A stretch of DNA of 64,000 bases from JAPPLB01 sp965206655 (GTDB lineage: Bacteria > Acidobacteriota > Terriglobia > Bryobacterales > UBA6623), in contig CBDBKC010000034.1 of assembly GCA_965206655.1 (NCBI GenBank), positions 434,001-498,000 on the forward strand, given 5' to 3'. Under the pieces are notes generated by a model. It had not been told where the DNA came from. It was given only the letters and a program-made list of their open reading frames with translations, and searched no databases. The position numbers and the translations under genes are program-made. Below are positions 8,016 to 15,958 of the stretch, one piece after another (the first letter of the stretch is position 1; each line of letters opens with the position of its first letter).

Positions 8016-9120
8016 GGCCTCCGAGATGCCATCCACTGTCATCCCGCGGTTCCTTCACTTTGATAATTAGCGGTCCGGCGGCCGGGTGCAGCTTCGTATC
8101 CAGCTCTTTGACAGCTCTGAAACCTCGCCGGCGAAGAATTTCTCTTTCTCCCGGGCCGGTCGATATCGACCATGTTTCCATGACCGGGAACCTGCCGGCC
8201 GTGATCGCCGCGCGCAGCATCTCGTTCGCGATTTCCTCGTCTTTGTATTCCCAGTCAACCAGATGCACTGCCGTCGCGGGTCCAGCGGAGTATTCTTCCA
8301 AAACGAGATAACCCTCCAACCGGCCTTCATCCCAATACACGAACCGATAGCTGGATAAGGGGTTTCGAAAACGCCAAGCGAAATATTCCGGGCTATACAC
8401 GTGACGAATACGGTGCGACGTTCGGCGCAGGGCGGCCAGACCGGCCATCTCTTCCGGCCGCGGTTCTTTCGCGAAGGAGAGGTGCCGTGACGTCTTTGGC
8501 CCACCCTTCCCCACCATGCTGTCAAGTGCTCGAAACGGTGGCTTTGTTTGGCGGCCTTTTCCAGCGCGGTTACGAAGCCCGGAGAGAGAGGCTCGCGCCC
8601 GCCTCAACCTGACAACCCAAGGCCACGGCAGCAGTCTCGTCACGCTTGGGTGGCGCCACAGCGACGTGTACCGGCCCATCGTTCCATAGGGAGTCACTCG
8701 CTTCCATCCGGATCTCAAAGAAAGAAGACGCGTCGTACGGCCGGCGCCGAAATTGAGAATATACTCATGCCCTCGTTGCTGTAGATCCGCAAGGGCTTCG
8801 TTCATGATGAGCCTGAAAAGGCCCTGTCCACGATGTGCCGGCGCGACCACCGTATCCCCGGCGCAAACAACCGGCAACCGCTCACCACCGGCCCCGATCT
8901 CCCAAAGTGCTCCATGCATTCCGCGCGTCGCAACGGCTTTACCGCAGTGCAAGGCGACGTAGATCAGCGGCTCTTGAACATAGGGGTTTTGCTCATACTT
9001 CCAGACGAAGTAGCGCCGATTGATGGCGGCGTCTTCCCCCCACAAATGAACTTGCAGACGTAGCACGTCGTCCAATAGCGAGGAGTCATACTTGACGACT
9101 TCGTAGTCGGAAACCGTCAC
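7957..9120 (-). CDS. GNAT-family N-acyltransferase
   Basis: A 387-residue protein with an N-terminal GNAT domain. The acetyl-CoA pyrophosphate loop is visible as VVAPAHRGQGLFRLIMNEAL around residues 85-110, followed by a C-terminal half that looks like a second, degenerate acyltransferase domain (about residues 230-350). It could acylate an amino-sugar or peptide, but the substrate is unknown. It converges on the gmhA-like gene and overlaps its 3' end by 59 bp. On its own strand it lies 158 bp downstream of the MurF-like gene, in a leftward group of GNAT, MurF-like and SET genes. Confidence 0.72.
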   Translation of the reverse strand: MTVSDYEVVKYDSSLLDDVLRLQVHLWGEDAAINRRYFVWKYEQNPYVQEPLIYVALHCGKAVATRGMHGALWEIGAGGERLPVVCAGDTVVAPAHRGQGLFRLIMNEALADLQQRGHEYILNFGAGRTTRLLSLRSGWKRVTPYGTMGRYTSLWRHPSVTRLLPWPWVVRLRRARASLSGLRNRAGKGRQTKPPFRALDSMVGKGGPKTSRHLSFAKEPRPEEMAGLAALRRTSHRIRHVYSPEYFAWRFRNPLSSYRFVYWDEGRLEGYLVLEEYSAGPATAVHLVDWEYKDEEIANEMLRAAITAGRFPVMETWSISTGPGEREILRRRGFRAVKELDTKLHPAAGPLIIKVKEPRDDSGWHLGGLNSLDAENWEFRMACSDAY

Positions 9121-9278
9121 GGTCTATTCGACATCCCGACCAAGGATGAATCGGCGTTTCCAGCGCCCAATGTCGTATTGATGTGAGTATCGGTTGCAGC
9201 CGATGGCGCACTCTTGAAAGGCTGAAAGCCGAGTTCCGGACAGTCGTCGCACGTAATCGGCTTTTCGCAATCTGTTTT

Positions 9279-10439
9279 TCAGCAGCCAACGGAGCCGAGT
9301 TGGGCGAAGTAGACTCGCGACATGTGCCAGTCCCAGAGTCCGCGAAGTAGAACGAGGTCACCTCGTCGACGCACCTGCCTCAGAATCTCGGCTGTCTCGG
9401 GTAGCGATTCCGCGCGAAACACATTTCCTGGGTCCATTCCGGCCGCAATGGCGGTTTGACAAACGGCCTTGGAATGGCCGCCTACAACAATTGCGATCTC
9501 GGCGACACGGGCCATTTCCCGGGCCACAGGGAGGACAACGTCCAGCGAGGCGCCCAGGCCGTCATAGCATGCGAGAACGACCAGTTTCCGCGGTGCCTTG
9601 GCGTTTTCGAGAACCTGCAACGCCGGCCACGCGGTGACCAGTGAACCATTGAGTTCATCGCGAATCATGGTAGCGCCGCCGGGCAGATCCACCGGCTGCA
9701 TTCGGGCCGTGACAGGCTGGACTTCTTCGAGTGCTTTGGCGGCCGCCTCCAAGCTGACTCCGCATTGGAGGGCCGCGGTGATCGCTGCCAGAACGGACGG
9801 CACCCAGTGCGCCCCCACCAGCCGGGTCTGTATCCACTGCGTTTGATCCCCGGCATGCGCTCGGAATCCCAGCCGGTCGGGCCAAGACGCAGAGATTTCG
9901 TCCGCCCAGACGTTACACGCGCGCGAGCGTCCGAAGTGGATCACTTCAAACGGTCCCCCCTCGGCCATGGCCCGCACCCGTACATCGTCCCCATCGAGAA
10001 TGGCGACTCCGCGGCGCGAGAGCGGGCCGAGCAGTTTCGCTTTCTCCGAAGCGACGGAGTCCAGCGACTCAAAACCTTCCGGGTGGGTGAGGCCCACGCC
10101 GAGCATAACGACCATATCCGGCCGCAACAACCAAGCGCTCCGCCACCTTCTTCCCGGTCGCTGAATGCCTACCTCGGCGACGATGAAGCGGTGCCGCGGG
10201 CGGGCGCGGAGGACCGTTCGCGGCAGGCCGTATCGTCCGTTGAAGCTTCCCAATGTGGACACAATGGGAAATTTTCCGGCGAGAATCGACGCCAGACAGT
10301 CTTTGGCCGTGGTTTTTTCGGCGCTGCCGGAGATCGCAATGACCCGTGTTCGGAAAAGCAGTCTTCTCCAAACGAAGGCAAGGGCGCAGACGAACAGGTT
10401 GTAAAAAACCCAAACAGACTCTAGCTTCGAGTTTCGCAT
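9279..10439 (-). CDS. MurF-like Mur-ligase family protein
   Basis: A 386-residue ATP-dependent ligase related to MurF (UDP-MurNAc-tripeptide:D-Ala-D-Ala ligase). One hydrophobic N-terminal segment (VWVFYNLFVCALAFVWRRLL) precedes the P-loop VIAISGSAEKTTAKD; the usual G-x-x-GKT is GSAEKTT here, an unusual variant. The middle domain has FIVAEVGIQRPGR and LGVGLTHPEGFESLDSVASE (the MurF-type adenine and Mg region), and the third domain has MQPVDLPGGATMIRDELNG, like the MurF R-D-x-Y-N region. A true MurF usually has about 450 residues and no membrane anchor, so this may be a specialised paralogue. The start overlaps the SET gene's end by 19 bp. Confidence 0.72.
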   Translation of the reverse strand: MRNSKLESVWVFYNLFVCALAFVWRRLLFRTRVIAISGSAEKTTAKDCLASILAGKFPIVSTLGSFNGRYGLPRTVLRARPRHRFIVAEVGIQRPGRRWRSAWLLRPDMVVMLGVGLTHPEGFESLDSVASEKAKLLGPLSRRGVAILDGDDVRVRAMAEGGPFEVIHFGRSRACNVWADEISASWPDRLGFRAHAGDQTQWIQTRLVGAHWVPSVLAAITAALQCGVSLEAAAKALEEVQPVTARMQPVDLPGGATMIRDELNGSLVTAWPALQVLENAKAPRKLVVLACYDGLGASLDVVLPVAREMARVAEIAIVVGGHSKAVCQTAIAAGMDPGNVFRAESLPETAEILRQVRRRGDLVLLRGLWDWHMSRVYFAQLGSVGC

Positions 10440-11080
10440 CGCTCGACGGGAGGGAACGTAACAGGAACGAGCGGCCCTTCGCCGGCAGCACCTTCCTCCG
10501 AAGCCGAGTAGCGGTGGACCCGAATGGAAGGAACAGCCGTAGCGTCGCGAAGCGCGGCGTCAATGGCAGCCTTTTCGTGCACCCAGGACCAGAGCGGCTG
10601 CTCGACGTTCGGAATCTGGCGAAACGCGAGCCGCACAAATTCGTCCCATTTGTCCGAGAGGGCTTCAAAGTCTTGAGGACGAATGACTCCCCGGCAGCAC
10701 GATAACCCGCAAGAGCAGGATAGGGGAGTCTCGATGTTGAGAGAGCCATAGTCCGTGGTGAGCTGCTCTCCTACCTCGATGTCGCGGATCGCAAGATCGA
10801 AGTCCAGCCCCGGGCTAAGGGTGTTGGCTCGGCAACTGTGATTTATGAAGCGGGCGAAGTCCCAACATAGGACTTGATTTCCGTCGCGATTGATCCAGCC
10901 GTACTTTTCGACGAGCAGGGAACAGTTGGGATCGAGTCGCCGCAAGGCGTCGGAGTCAAGGACTTGATCAAGCCGATCCTGCACCCAGGTGATCGTTCCC
11001 TTGCGGATGAATTTAGTTGTGAATACGCCATAGCCGACCGTGTCGTCAACGGATCTCAGCGTGGTATCGGGATGCAGCAT
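10421..11080 (-). CDS. SET-domain protein lysine methyltransferase
   Basis: A 219-residue bacterial SET protein. The SET core runs from about residue 8 to 125: VGYGVFTTKFIRKGTI, then the AdoMet-binding RFINHSCRANT (NHSC motif), then EVGEQLTTDYGSL with the catalytic-site Tyr. A post-SET cysteine cluster CSCGLSCCRG follows at about residues 130-140. Such proteins methylate lysines; the target here is unknown. It is the first gene of a leftward group, overlapping the MurF-like gene by 19 bp. A TAGGAT hexamer lies about 50 bp upstream. SET domains are unevenly distributed in bacteria, so lateral origin is possible. Confidence 0.82.
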   Translation of the reverse strand: MLHPDTTLRSVDDTVGYGVFTTKFIRKGTITWVQDRLDQVLDSDALRRLDPNCSLLVEKYGWINRDGNQVLCWDFARFINHSCRANTLSPGLDFDLAIRDIEVGEQLTTDYGSLNIETPLSCSCGLSCCRGVIRPQDFEALSDKWDEFVRLAFRQIPNVEQPLWSWVHEKAAIDAALRDATAVPSIRVHRYSASEEGAAGEGPLVPVTFPPVERCETRS

Positions 11081-11254
11081 ACGACGAGGCCGTTGGAGGA
11101 TTTCCCGTGGCCGGCAAACTACACTCTTGAGTATCCTAGCGGGTCCGAGGACAGTCTTGTCTCATGCAAGATGAGCCTGAAGGAGGAGTTAGTTTCTCAC
11201 ACAAGATGAGCCTGAAGGGTGGGGGAGTGAGCATGCTGGGGATTGACCATCCAC

Positions 11255-12514
11255 ATGCAAGACGGCAAGACGCTGAGCCTGGAGCAGATACGGCAGTTTC
11301 TGGAGGCCAGCGATGAAATACGATTCAAGGGCAAAGGGCGTGCCGAGATCTACGCCTGGGTGGCGCAAACGCTGTGCCGGCAGCGCTACAGCGGGCAAGA
11401 CCGAGCCGCCAAAGGACTGCTGCGGCAATATCTGGCCAAGATGACGGGACTGAGCCGGGCGCAGGTCACCCGACTGATCCGCCAATATCGGCAGAGGGGT
11501 GAGCTGGTACCTGCCCGCTATCGGCGGCATCGCTTTGCCGGCAAGTACACGGCGGCCGATATCGAGCGGCTGGCGGCCGTCGATGAAGCACACGAAACCC
11601 TCAGCGGCCCGGCCACGCGCAAGATCCTGCAGCGGGAATATCACAAGTACCAGCAGAGTGAATATGAGCGGTTGGCGGAGATCTCGGTGGCCCACATCTA
11701 TCGACTGCGGCGGCACAGGGTGTACCGCCAGCGGCGGCTGCATTTCACCAAGACTCGGCCCAGCGCGGTGTCGATCGGCGAGCGGCGGCGGCCCAACCCG
11801 CGGGGCCAACCCGGCTACCTGCGAGTGGATACGGTACATCAAGGAGATCGCGACGGCGTGAAGGGCGTCTATCACATCAACGCGGTGGATGAAGTGACCC
11901 AGTGGCAAGTGGTCGGCGCCACGGCGGCCATTAGCGAAGCCTGGCTGGAGCCGTTGCTCAAGGCCATGCTGGAGCAGTTCCCCTTTCGCCTGCGCGGCTT
12001 CCATTCCGACAACGGCAGCGAGTTCCTCAACGGCACGGTGGAAAAATTACTGAACAAGCTGCTGATCGAACAGACCAAGTCGCGGCCGAGGCACACCAAC
12101 GACAACGGCTTGGTGGAATCGAAAAACGGCGCCGTGATCCGCAAGCACATGGGGCATACGCACATCGCGGCGCCGCACGCGGCGCGCATCCAGCGCTTCT
12201 ATCAACAGCACTTCAATCCCTATTTGAACTTCCACCGGCCCTGCGGACAACCCGAACTGCTGACCGACGCCAAAGGCAAGCAGAAGCGCGTGTATCGCCA
12301 CTATCAGACCCCTTGGGAAACCTTCCAGAAGTTGCCGCGGGCCGCCGACTATCTCAAGCCCGGGCAGGCGATCAAGGCCCTCGACCGTATTGCTCAGGCC
12401 GAAAGCGACACTGCGGCGGCGCGGCGGATGCAACAAGCCAAGAGCAAGCTGTTTGCGAGTTTCGCATCCGCGAACCTGCCGCGCCGCGCGACGGGAGAAG
12501 GGCTGCGGAAATGA
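11255..12514 (+). CDS. Transposase, rve-type DDE (IS481-like)
   Basis: The intact transposase of about 419 residues. The N-terminal half has helix-turn-helix regions (LARAQVTRLI-like text at LSRAQVTRLIRQYRQRG). The catalytic core shows the DDE triad in YLRVDTVHQGD, GFHSDNGSEFLNG and NGLVESKNGAV. The C-terminal part includes FNPYLNFHRPCGQP. ATG 11255 is chosen; an in-frame TTG at 11243 would add four residues. The absence of frameshifts suggests recent activity. Confidence 0.85.
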   Translation: MQDGKTLSLEQIRQFLEASDEIRFKGKGRAEIYAWVAQTLCRQRYSGQDRAAKGLLRQYLAKMTGLSRAQVTRLIRQYRQRGELVPARYRRHRFAGKYTAADIERLAAVDEAHETLSGPATRKILQREYHKYQQSEYERLAEISVAHIYRLRRHRVYRQRRLHFTKTRPSAVSIGERRRPNPRGQPGYLRVDTVHQGDRDGVKGVYHINAVDEVTQWQVVGATAAISEAWLEPLLKAMLEQFPFRLRGFHSDNGSEFLNGTVEKLLNKLLIEQTKSRPRHTNDNGLVESKNGAVIRKHMGHTHIAAPHAARIQRFYQQHFNPYLNFHRPCGQPELLTDAKGKQKRVYRHYQTPWETFQKLPRAADYLKPGQAIKALDRIAQAESDTAAARRMQQAKSKLFASFASANLPRRATGEGLRK

Positions 12515-12522
12515 CGGGCGAT

Positions 12523-12563
12523 GGGAAACGAGGAAAACCAAAAACCGGTTTCCCTCGTTTCCC
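12523..12563. terminator. Strong hairpin downstream of the IS481-like transposase
   Basis: A perfect 11-bp stem (GGGAAACGAGG at 12523-12533 with CCTCGTTTCCC at 12553-12563) and a 19-nt loop. It sits 9 bp after the transposase stop inside the element. There is no clear U-run, so it may be a terminator or an element that blocks external transcription. Confidence 0.45.
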
Positions 12564-12740
12564 AACGCCCTTGGAAATCGCTCCGCGATTCCCACATTCC
12601 CACAGCCCCGACGACGATTCTCTCCCCTTCTTAACCAATCCCAGAAAGGAGCCCAGCGACTCAGTGCTCCCCTGCTTCTCCAGGCTCATCCTTCGATGAG
12701 AAAATGCTCGGGTCACCCGCTGATTGAGCCCGCGCGGGAA

Positions 12741-14351
12741 TCACAGCGACGTCAGGACGACCCTGTCCACTCTTGGCAACCCCGAAGTCCCGGTGGCGCT
12801 CAACAACAGGCGAAGGCGCCAGCGCGGAGCCCGGAGTAAATTCATCGAAACCGTATTGCTGCCATCGTAGACGTCGCGCCATCCCGAATTTGCGTCCGGC
12901 GCCCCGTCCCCGTCGCGATCGACCTCGATGAGCAGCATGACCCGATCTCCCCCGAAAGTGTACTGCTCGACATCGGCCACCTTGGAATCTCGGGTCGCGT
13001 AATAGGTGGCTGCCACAAAGGTGTTGTCCACTCGGCGCTTCAGGTCGCCGTAGCCTGTGTCGGTGCCGGGAGTCATCGACCCATGAAGCAGTTCGGGACC
13101 ATTCCACGACCCTCCGGCGTCATCGGACCAGTACACCGCTGGTTTGCGCGTGTAGCCGCCACCGTTGCTGTGCAGGCCGAATCCCCACAGCCGCCCCTCG
13201 CCCTTGGAGTAGTCAAGGGTATTGTTGAACTGAAAGTACGGGTTGCTTTCCTTGTAGAGTCTCGCTCGCTGCCAGACCCCGTTCGCTACGCCTCCGTTTA
13301 CTTGGTCAGAGATCTCGACGAGGGGCGAAAAGGAGTCGCCCATGTCGGTGCTGACGGCCTGCCATGTATGCCGGTTGCCGGCGGCGTCGCGCATGATCGC
13401 CACGATGGTCCGATTTCCGACATACTCGATCGCTGGCTCGAACGTCGCACCGGAGTCTGGATCATCCTCGTCGGCTAGGGGTCCGATCCAGCTCAGGAAG
13501 GTGTAGCTCTTGCCGTTGTCGCTGGATCGGGCCAGCAGAGTGCCTGCCTTCGATTCATAGTGGAAATATTGAAACGCCATGTAGACGTCCGACGGATTCT
13601 CCGGGTCGACAAAGTAGTCTTCCGTGCCGATTGCCCTGCTGCCATCCGCTCCGCTCACTCCCTCGATATTGATTCGATCGATATCGGGGAGCCAAGTCTT
13701 GCCGTTGTCGGTGGAACGAAGCTGTCTCGTTCCCGACACGTAGTTCGTGCGCCAGAACTGCAGGATGAGATTGCCATTGGGCATCCGAAAGAGCCCCGGC
13801 TCGCTGTGAGTCTGTCCGTCCTCGAAGGGCATTCCGAGAATGGGAGTACCGTCGAACCAATGGTCCAGCTTGCTCCAAGTCCGCCCCTCGTCGTTGGATG
13901 TAAGCAGGTGGATCGCGTCGCGATCTTGCCAACTGATGTGGTTCACGCCGGATCGGATCGCCATCAGCCAGCGGCGGTCGTCCACGATGGCGATCATGCA
14001 GCGGCCGTACCAGTCGTGGAGAACCTGGTCGGCATCGGTGAACGGAGTTTCCGAACCGTCGACAACGACGTCGATCGTCTTGTTGTCGAACAAGCTTAGG
14101 GAAGCATCTACTTCGACGCGGACCGCATCCACGACACGGCCCCATTCGCGCCAGTTACTGCGCCACCGGCCCCTGTTGCTCTCGGCGAGTACCAAGCTAC
14201 CGTCTCGCACCCGCACTCCGCTCATTGTTGCGCCCTGCTCCCATTCCAGCGATGAATCCGCCGACCATGTCGGCTCCTGCGCTCTTGCATCCGGATTGAG
14301 AAGTGCGAGCGTGACGACGATAGTGAGGACTGCGATGCCTCTACTCGACAT
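12741..14351 (-). CDS. Secreted sialidase/BNR-repeat protein
   Basis: A 536-residue secreted beta-propeller protein. ATG 14351 gives a signal peptide MSSRGIAVLTIVVTLALL with likely cleavage after ARA. Several Asp-box (S-x-D-x-G-x-x-W) motifs are visible: SNDEGRTW, STDNGKTW, SSDNGKSY, STDMGDSF and SDDAGGSW, the hallmark of exo-sialidase propellers. The catalytic arginine triad cannot be assigned by eye, so the substrate is open. The frame extends upstream to a GTG at 14426, but this would place 25 residues before the signal. It lies just downstream of the DUF1501 gene (84 bp) on the same strand and is probably co-transcribed. Confidence 0.8.
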   Translation of the reverse strand: MSSRGIAVLTIVVTLALLNPDARAQEPTWSADSSLEWEQGATMSGVRVRDGSLVLAESNRGRWRSNWREWGRVVDAVRVEVDASLSLFDNKTIDVVVDGSETPFTDADQVLHDWYGRCMIAIVDDRRWLMAIRSGVNHISWQDRDAIHLLTSNDEGRTWSKLDHWFDGTPILGMPFEDGQTHSEPGLFRMPNGNLILQFWRTNYVSGTRQLRSTDNGKTWLPDIDRINIEGVSGADGSRAIGTEDYFVDPENPSDVYMAFQYFHYESKAGTLLARSSDNGKSYTFLSWIGPLADEDDPDSGATFEPAIEYVGNRTIVAIMRDAAGNRHTWQAVSTDMGDSFSPLVEISDQVNGGVANGVWQRARLYKESNPYFQFNNTLDYSKGEGRLWGFGLHSNGGGYTRKPAVYWSDDAGGSWNGPELLHGSMTPGTDTGYGDLKRRVDNTFVAATYYATRDSKVADVEQYTFGGDRVMLLIEVDRDGDGAPDANSGWRDVYDGSNTVSMNLLRAPRWRLRLLLSATGTSGLPRVDRVVLTSL

Positions 14352-14435
14352 TCTTGGGATCTCGCGAGTTTGTTGAAAGGCGGGAAAGACCGCTGGAAGG
14401 CGTGAAAGAATCGCTGGGATAGACACTCACGGCCG

Positions 14436-15866
14436 CTAGGTCAGGATCTCGCTCACGACGCGGCCGTGAACGTCGGTGAGTCGCTGTTCGCGGCCCCCAA
14501 AACGGTAAGTCAGCTTCTCGTGGTCGAGGCCCAACAGGTGCAGAATCGTGGCGTGCAGATCGTGAATCGTAACGGGGTTGCTCGCCACCTGATCGCCCAA
14601 CTCGTCCGTCTCGCCATACGTCACGCCGCCTTTGACGCCGCCGCCCGCCATCCAGATTGTGAAACAGAAGGGATGATGGTCGCGCCCATCGCCGTTGCCG
14701 GTGTCGGGCGTCCGCCCGAACTCTCCCGACCAGACGAGCAGGGTTTGGTCAAAGAGTCCTCGCGACTTCAAGTCCTGGATCAAACCGGCGATCGCCTGAT
14801 CGGTGACGAAGGCATTCTTCTCGTGGTCTTTCTTCAGATCGCTGTGCTGATCCCAAGTGCCGTTCATGCCGAACAGGTTGGGGCAGGTCACCTCCACGAA
14901 GCGCACACCCTCCTCTACCAGTTTCCGCGCGCGCAAGCACTGCAGCCCGTACAGCCGCTTCGGCTTATCCTCGGAATCGAGGCCGTAGAGCCGCCTCGTC
15001 GCTTCCGATTCTTTAGCGAGGTCCAAGACATCCGGCACCAATGACTGCATGCGGTACGCCATCTCGTAGTTGGCGATCGCTGATTCCACGGCGTCGCCGC
15101 TTGTGGTCCGCTGAAAGTCTCGGTCCTGCTGCAACAGGGCGTCGAGCTTGGCCCTCTGCACGCGGCGGTCTTTATCCGCGGGTGCGATATTGTCCATCGG
15201 CGGACCTTCATCGCGGATGTGCGTGGCCTGGTGTGTCGCGGGTAGAAATCCGTTTGAGAAGTTCTCGATACCACCGGGCGGGATCGACGCATCGCGCAAA
15301 AGGACGTAGCCCGGCAGGTTCTTGTTCGCGCTCCCGAGTCCGAAGTTCACCCATGAACCGAGGCTCGGGAAGCCGCCAAAATTGCGCCCGGTGTGAAGAA
15401 ACACGTTGCCGCGCGCGTGGAGCGGGAACTCCGATTTCATCGAGCGCACAATCGCTAGATCGTCCACCCAACGCGCCGTATGGGGAAACAACTCGCTGAC
15501 GGGAGCGCCGCATTCGCCGTGCTGCTTGAACTGCCATAGGCTCCGCAGCCACTTGCGGTCGGGACCGGCGAGGTAGTTGTCGAGCTTCGCCGGTTTGCCG
15601 TCCAGATCGGTCAGTTTCGGCTTGGGGTCAAAGCTCTCCATGTGCGAAACGCCGCCAGGCATGAAAAGGAAGATGACGTTCGTAGCTTTCGGCGCGAAGT
15701 GAGGTTGGGACACTCGGTTATCGGCTTGAGCCTCGGCGGCAGCCAGCGCCGAGAACGAGAGATACCCGAAGCCATTCGACGCCAGTTTCAATGCGTCGCG
15801 CCGGGTCATCGCCCGGACACTACCCGGACAACCGTCGCTGCTAAGGAATCGGCGCCTCATTTTCAA
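14436..15866 (-). CDS. DUF1501 protein, Tat-exported
   Basis: A 476-residue member of the DUF1501 (sulfatase-like fold) family, usually paired with DUF1549/DUF1553 proteins as here. The N-terminus holds a twin-arginine signal (TRRDALKLASNGFGYLSFSA) around residues 20-45. Family motifs include NVIFLFMPGGVSHMESFDPK, VRSMKSEFPLHARG, FGMNGTWDQHSD, LVWSGEFGRTPDTGNGDGRD and the histidines of DHHPF. The molecular activity of the family is not established. The start at 15866 is retained because family members often have 10-20 residues before the RR motif; ATG 15809 is the alternative. Confidence 0.88.
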   Translation of the reverse strand: MKMRRRFLSSDGCPGSVRAMTRRDALKLASNGFGYLSFSALAAAEAQADNRVSQPHFAPKATNVIFLFMPGGVSHMESFDPKPKLTDLDGKPAKLDNYLAGPDRKWLRSLWQFKQHGECGAPVSELFPHTARWVDDLAIVRSMKSEFPLHARGNVFLHTGRNFGGFPSLGSWVNFGLGSANKNLPGYVLLRDASIPPGGIENFSNGFLPATHQATHIRDEGPPMDNIAPADKDRRVQRAKLDALLQQDRDFQRTTSGDAVESAIANYEMAYRMQSLVPDVLDLAKESEATRRLYGLDSEDKPKRLYGLQCLRARKLVEEGVRFVEVTCPNLFGMNGTWDQHSDLKKDHEKNAFVTDQAIAGLIQDLKSRGLFDQTLLVWSGEFGRTPDTGNGDGRDHHPFCFTIWMAGGGVKGGVTYGETDELGDQVASNPVTIHDLHATILHLLGLDHEKLTYRFGGREQRLTDVHGRVVSEILT

Positions 15867-15889
15867 TCAACTAGCCACGGATAGGAATG

Positions 15890-15915
15890 TAGGGGCACGC
15901 CATGCCGAGCCCCTA
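15890..15915. repeat. REP-like palindrome between the DUF1501 and DUF1549 genes
   Basis: TAGGGGC (15890-15896) pairs with GCCCCTA (15909-15915) around an ACGCCATGCCGA loop. This GGGGCAC...GTGCCCC-type palindrome resembles common intergenic REP elements. Only one copy was noticed in the window. It could act as a weak terminator or mRNA stabiliser between the two co-directional genes. Confidence 0.4.
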
Positions 15916-15958
15916 TATGTCGCAACCGGCAAGGCTGTGCCGCAGCCCCTTCACTAGT

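Larger units (their letters stand above)
11158..12703 (+). mobile_element. IS481-like insertion sequence with doubled left terminal repeat
   Basis: A DDE element bounded by inverted repeats. The left end carries two tandem copies of TCTCAnnCAAGATGAGCCTG (11160-11179 and 11195-11214, 35 bp apart). The right end carries one inverted copy, CAGGCTCATCCTTCGATGAG, at 12681-12700. The 5'-TGT start at 11158 fits IS481/IS3-type ends. No clear target duplication is visible to me, so the exact outer bases are approximate. It separates the SET gene from the sialidase gene. Confidence 0.75.

Noticed and set aside
9765..10424. 219-codon plus-strand frame inside the MurF-like gene
   Set aside because: Antisense shadow; the minus-strand frame carries the P-loop and ligase motifs.
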